41,563 bases of DNA. Origin: Nitrososphaerota archaeon (GTDB taxonomy: Archaea > Thermoproteota > Nitrososphaeria > Nitrososphaerales > Nitrosopumilaceae). The notes under the pieces were generated by a model. The model was not told where the DNA came from. It saw only the letters and a list, made by a program, of their open reading frames with translations, and made no database searches. Made by a program: the position numbers and the translations under genes. The stretch covers positions 1 to 41,563 of the forward strand of contig JADFOW010000006.1 in NCBI GenBank assembly GCA_022562615.1, in the 5' to 3' direction. This document shows, one piece after another, positions 37,734 through 41,563 of this stretch; the stretch's first letter is position 1; each line of letters opens with the position of its first letter.

Positions 37734-37871
37734 AAATTGAATATATTGTGTTGGTATGAATTTCATAATAGAAGTGTTAAAAAAATTGACTAGCGAAAGG
37801 GACAAGATCAAAACTTTTCGAGCACATAAGTTATATCCACATTCATTCTAACCCTTGCGGGGAGATTATAA

Positions 37872-40520
37872 TTGGATAATTCACAAATTGAAAGTACTAT
37901 CAATGAGATCCGTAAGCGCAATGGCACAGTAACGGCTTTCAATGAAGATAAAATTTCAAATGCCATCTTCAAGGCATTAGCAGCCACATCTAAAGCCGAT
38001 CGTGCGCTGGCAGATCAACTAGCAAATAAAGTTGTACAAAAATTAGTTGAGCAAGGATTCACAGACACAAGAGCACCTAGTGTTGAGGATATTCAAGATA
38101 TTGTAGAATCCACTCTTATTGACAGTGGTAATAGCGATATCGCAAAAGCATACATCGTTTACAGACACGAGAGAAGAAAATTAAGAGATGAAAAGATGAA
38201 AGTATTAAACACCAAGGTTTTGGATCCGGTTTCAAAGAAATTTGATCTAAACTCTCTTAGAGTTTTAGCATCAAGATATCTCTTCAGAAATGGAAAAAAT
38301 GAGATTATTGAGACTCCAACTCAAATGTTTGAGAGAGTTGCAATTTTGGTAGGAATAGGCGATATTCTTTATGATGCTCAAGTATTTGAGAAATCAGGAA
38401 ATACAACTCAAAATATTGAAGAAGCAGAAAGCTATCTTGAAAAATTAGATAACTTTGACTATAAATTTAAAGTTGGAGAGTATTTTCTCAACAAGTGGCA
38501 TTTTAGATCGCTTATCAATCACTATACCACACTTGCAAACAATGGTCAGATGAAGATCGGGTTTAAGGAATTACTGACACTAATTGCAGCCAAGAAATTT
38601 GATAGATATGCTGATAGAATCACCGAATATTTTGATTTGATGACATCTCAGGATTTCCTTCCAAACTCCCCTACCATGATGAATGCAGGTGGTAGATTAG
38701 GACAACTCTCAGCATGTTTTGTGCTTGGAATGGGAGATGAAATGGAACAAATTATGAAGTCTACATCTGATGCAGCATTAATTTTTAAATCTGGAGGAGG
38801 AGTTGGAATCAATTACTCTGATCTTCGTGAAGAAGGAGATATTGTCGCATCAACATCAGGTGTTGCATCAGGACCAGTATCTTTCATGAATATCATAAAC
38901 ACCGTAACTGAAGTTGTAAAACAAGGCGGAAAAAGAAGGGGTGCTAACATGGGAATCATTGAAGCATGGCATCCAGATGTTGAAAAGTTCATTACAACTA
39001 AAACACAACCTGGGGTTCTTGAGAACTTTAATGTCAGTGTTGGGATCTGGGAAGACTTTTGGCATTCTCTTGTAAACACAAAAGACGGTAATTACATGCT
39101 ACGTAGTCCACGTAATAAAAAACCAGTCAAAGAAATCAGTGCACACCAATTAATTGATTTAATAGCCTTATCTGCATGGAAGAGCGCAGAGCCTGGTTTG
39201 ATCTTCTTTGATCAAATTAACAAGTACAATGTATTTGCAAAAGCAAGACAAGCTCCACTAAGAGCAACAAATCCATGTGGAGAACAAAGTCTTTATCCTT
39301 ACGAATCATGTAACCTAGGTTCTATCAATCTAGCAAATCTTGTGAAAAGAAAAGCAGATGGAGAATATGAATTTGATTGGCAAAGATATGAAGAAACAAT
39401 TAGAAAAACAACGAGGTTCTTGGACAATATTATCGATGTGAATAATTATCCTGTAGATGAGATTGACGTTGCATCAAAAGAATCTCGTAGAATTGGATTA
39501 GGTGTAATGGGTGTTGCAGACCTGTTATACAAATTAAATATTCCATACAATTCCCCTGAAGGATACGATCTTCAATCAAAACTATCAGAAACACTAACAT
39601 ACTATTCAATGGAGGAAAGTGTTGCACTCGCAAAGACTCGTGGTGAATTCCCTCTATGCTCTAAAACTGAATATCCTGAAGGAAAGATTCCGATTGCTGG
39701 ATACTTTGAAAAGCCAAAAGAGTCACATTCCTATGAGTGGGATGCTCTAATTGAGAAAATCAAAAAGCATGGAATTAGAAATGTATTGAATACAACAGTT
39801 GCGCCAACAGGTACACTATCTATGATAGCTGACTGTTCCAATGGAATGGAGCCAGCGTTTGCCCTTGTTTTTGAAAAAAGAGTAACCGTAGGCAGATTCT
39901 TCTATACAAACAAGATCGTTGAGCAAACACTAAAAGAAAATGGCCTGTACAGTGATGAAATGCTTGCAAAGATTGCAGACAACTACGGGTCATTGAAAGG
40001 AATTCCTGAAATCCCAGAGTGGATGCAAAAAGTCTTTGTCACTGCAATGGATATCCATTGGGCTGATCATCTTATGGCACAAGCTGTTTGGCAAGACTGG
40101 ATTGGAAATGCTATTGCCAAGACAATCAACATGCCATATGACGTTACTGCAGAGGATGTAAAGTCAGCATATTTGTTGGCCCATGAGTTGGGACTAAAGG
40201 GAATTACGGTATATCGTGATGGCTCTAGACATAAACAAGTACTTCACATGACCAGTGAAAATGCACAAAAAACATTTGATGTGGTTCCAACCCAGCATGT
40301 TACTAACTATGTAAGTAATATAATCACAAATCCATACATAAAATCACAGGTAAATGCAGCATTGGAAATCAAAGTTCACGAGGAGGAAATTTTAGCCGAA
40401 CCACAAAGACAAGAAGTGTCTGAAGAGCGTCTGTGCCCAACATGTAAGAACAATCTAGTCTTTGTAGAGGGTTGTAGTCTCTGTATTGAATGTGGATACA
40501 GTGGATGTACTTCGGGATAG
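37872..40520 (+). CDS. nrdJ: Adenosylcobalamin-dependent (class II) ribonucleotide reductase; TTG start with SD-like GGGGAG
   Basis: N-terminal ATP-cone; NSPTMMNAGGRLGQLSACFVLGMGD, SGGGVGINYSDLR, NPCGEQSLYPYESCNLGSINLA, APTGTLSMIADCSNGMEPAFA; C-terminal CPTC...CIECGYSGC. Confidence 0.93.
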   Translation: MDNSQIESTINEIRKRNGTVTAFNEDKISNAIFKALAATSKADRALADQLANKVVQKLVEQGFTDTRAPSVEDIQDIVESTLIDSGNSDIAKAYIVYRHERRKLRDEKMKVLNTKVLDPVSKKFDLNSLRVLASRYLFRNGKNEIIETPTQMFERVAILVGIGDILYDAQVFEKSGNTTQNIEEAESYLEKLDNFDYKFKVGEYFLNKWHFRSLINHYTTLANNGQMKIGFKELLTLIAAKKFDRYADRITEYFDLMTSQDFLPNSPTMMNAGGRLGQLSACFVLGMGDEMEQIMKSTSDAALIFKSGGGVGINYSDLREEGDIVASTSGVASGPVSFMNIINTVTEVVKQGGKRRGANMGIIEAWHPDVEKFITTKTQPGVLENFNVSVGIWEDFWHSLVNTKDGNYMLRSPRNKKPVKEISAHQLIDLIALSAWKSAEPGLIFFDQINKYNVFAKARQAPLRATNPCGEQSLYPYESCNLGSINLANLVKRKADGEYEFDWQRYEETIRKTTRFLDNIIDVNNYPVDEIDVASKESRRIGLGVMGVADLLYKLNIPYNSPEGYDLQSKLSETLTYYSMEESVALAKTRGEFPLCSKTEYPEGKIPIAGYFEKPKESHSYEWDALIEKIKKHGIRNVLNTTVAPTGTLSMIADCSNGMEPAFALVFEKRVTVGRFFYTNKIVEQTLKENGLYSDEMLAKIADNYGSLKGIPEIPEWMQKVFVTAMDIHWADHLMAQAVWQDWIGNAIAKTINMPYDVTAEDVKSAYLLAHELGLKGITVYRDGSRHKQVLHMTSENAQKTFDVVPTQHVTNYVSNIITNPYIKSQVNAALEIKVHEEEILAEPQRQEVSEERLCPTCKNNLVFVEGCSLCIECGYSGCTSG

Positions 40521-40530
40521 CATTTGATTA

Positions 40531-40780
40531 ATTGCGGACAAATATTTGACCATCCGCCAGAAGGTATTCTGAAATTTACAAAATTAGACTTATCCAATTT
40601 TCGTGGACCTGCTTTGCGGGGAGGCAATAGCTGCTTACCATGCAGAAGTAGTTACCGTTCGTTGATTGGTTAAGCGTGAGAACACGTGAAAAAAGGCAAA
40701 AGACCTGTGTTACCAACAGGTACAATGCTTCCTGAGGGAGGACGCGTGGGATCACGAAATTATTATAATTATTTTTTATT
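40531..40780 (+). ncRNA. Candidate structured ncRNA of unknown family
   Basis: GC-elevated non-coding interval with several stem-loops (GCGGA/TCCGC, CAGAA/TTCTG, CCTGC/GCGGG, CTGC/GCAG, CGTG/CACG, ACCTGT/ACAGGT, CGTG/CACG) ending before a T-rich tract. Confidence 0.45.
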
Positions 40781-40839
40781 AAACAACTGTACATTGAAAG
40801 GGAAAGAGTTGTTGGATCCAAATTAAATCTGGGAAAATA

Positions 40840-41385
40840 CTATGGCAGTAGGATTGCCGCGGCAATCACTGTGGTCCATAATCCTTTTTTATCTCCCTTT
40901 GCCGATTGAGTAATATTAAAGGATTTAACTATTTTACCAGACATTTTATAAACATCTTCTCTTTCAATCCAATCTTTATCAGGATCAAAATTAACACCTA
41001 AAGTCGTAGCCAACATTGTAGCTGCCAAATCTTCCGCATATTCACCGGCAATTTTTGCGGATTCTCCATGCGGGTGGTGTTCGGATAAATAACCATAGGC
41101 GCTTTTATTTGTTGGAAGTGCAACACCTATGGATGCAGCTATCATTCTGTTTGGTTCATTTGTTGAATTTCGTGCCATCACGGCATGTATTATTTGTCCC
41201 GGTTGTATTTCATTTAATCCTTCTTTAACAGGAACCCTTTTACAGTTAACCGGATAAATACTGCTAACAGTAACAAGATTACACATCTCAATATGTGCAT
41301 TTCGCAAAGCAAGCTCAAATGATGTTAAATATTCTTTGCTTTTACCAACACCTTTTGTAAAGAATATTTTTTTAGGTAAATACAA
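40840..41385 (-). CDS. pdaD: Pyruvoyl-dependent arginine decarboxylase; TTG start with SD-like GGAG
   Basis: [42 protein letters not shown] (Ser cleavage site), [57 protein letters not shown]. Confidence 0.93.
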   Translation of the reverse strand: MYLPKKIFFTKGVGKSKEYLTSFELALRNAHIEMCNLVTVSSIYPVNCKRVPVKEGLNEIQPGQIIHAVMARNSTNEPNRMIAASIGVALPTNKSAYGYLSEHHPHGESAKIAGEYAEDLAATMLATTLGVNFDPDKDWIEREDVYKMSGKIVKSFNITQSAKGDKKGLWTTVIAAAILLP

Positions 41386-41445
41386 TGTTTACACTCCGTA
41401 ATAAATTATTAATTTTCATTCTCCATCCGTAAATATTTATACTAC

Positions 41446-41563
41446 TTATTTAAATAATTTAATAAACTTCCTTTTGCCTACCTTCAGGATCATATTGTTT
41501 TCAACTTTTATCTTCTCATTAATGTTAATTATTTTATTACTGTTTATTGTAACACCACCCTGA
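41446..41563 (-). CDS. tyrS: C-terminal fragment of bacterial-type tyrosyl-tRNA synthetase (S4-like domain), truncated by window edge
   Basis: Minus-strand frame: QGGVTINSNKIININ EKIKVENNMILKVGKRKFIKLFK*, typical of S4-domain C-termini of bacterial TyrRS. Confidence 0.7.
   Translation of the reverse strand, partial: QGGVTINSNKIININEKIKVENNMILKVGKRKFIKLFK

Noticed and set aside
37756-37851. 31-aa ORF upstream of nrdJ as an independent gene
   Set aside because: Too close to its TATA-like element for a leaderless transcript, no motif; mentioned only as a possible uORF
40531-40780. Identification as RNase P RNA or SRP RNA
   Set aside because: I could not find the conserved GAGGAAAGUC/ACAGAAA (RNase P) or SRP helix 8 motifs on either strand; left as unknown pending cmscan
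40782-40813. Inverted repeat AACAACT...AGTTGTT as a mobile-element end or att site
   Set aside because: Only 7-bp arms, no integrase or transposase in the window and no second copy seen; may simply be a terminator stem-loop
40376-40821. Minus-strand ORFs (83 and 81 aa) across the nrdJ end and the intergenic region
   Set aside because: Low-complexity, no recognisable motif, different frames; they overlap nrdJ coding and the hairpin-rich region, which is better explained as RNA structure

Overview
AT-rich archaeal window, most consistent with an ammonia-oxidising thaumarchaeon (Nitrosopumilus-like: Amt, A-type ATP synthase, PEFG-CTERM surface proteins, cupredoxin, class II RNR). From left to right it holds: a nucleotide block (tmk, HD phosphohydrolase, pyrH); a Cas4-like protein; a dispersed A-type ATP synthase set (C, I, E, A, B, D, K) interrupted by Amt and a rhodanese; divergent pyrI/pyrB; a metal and cell-surface block (NikR-like regulator, Znu-type ABC transporter, CopC-CopD-propeller fusion, cupredoxin, several secreted proteins); a rhomboid protease; a nitrilase; thiolase plus DUF35; a winged-helix/ATP-cone/NrdD-like protein beside class II RNR; and pdaD plus the C-terminus of a bacterial-type TyrRS. 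Best candidates for something undescribed: (1) a 699-aa winged-helix + ATP-cone + NrdD-like protein that appears to lack catalytic residues, preceded by a helically phased GATC-motif array and followed by class II nrdJ with a palindrome near its promoter, possibly an archaeal analogue of NrdR; (2) a surface metal-handling island where four predicted secreted proteins would start with His after signal-peptide cleavage; (3) a GC-elevated, hairpin-rich intergenic region (about 40.53-40.78 kb) that may encode an unassigned ncRNA. Also notable: pyrH has no ATG/GTG/TTG start compatible with its conserved N-terminus, and several microproteins are missing from the ORF track. All calls come from reading by eye; no searches were run.
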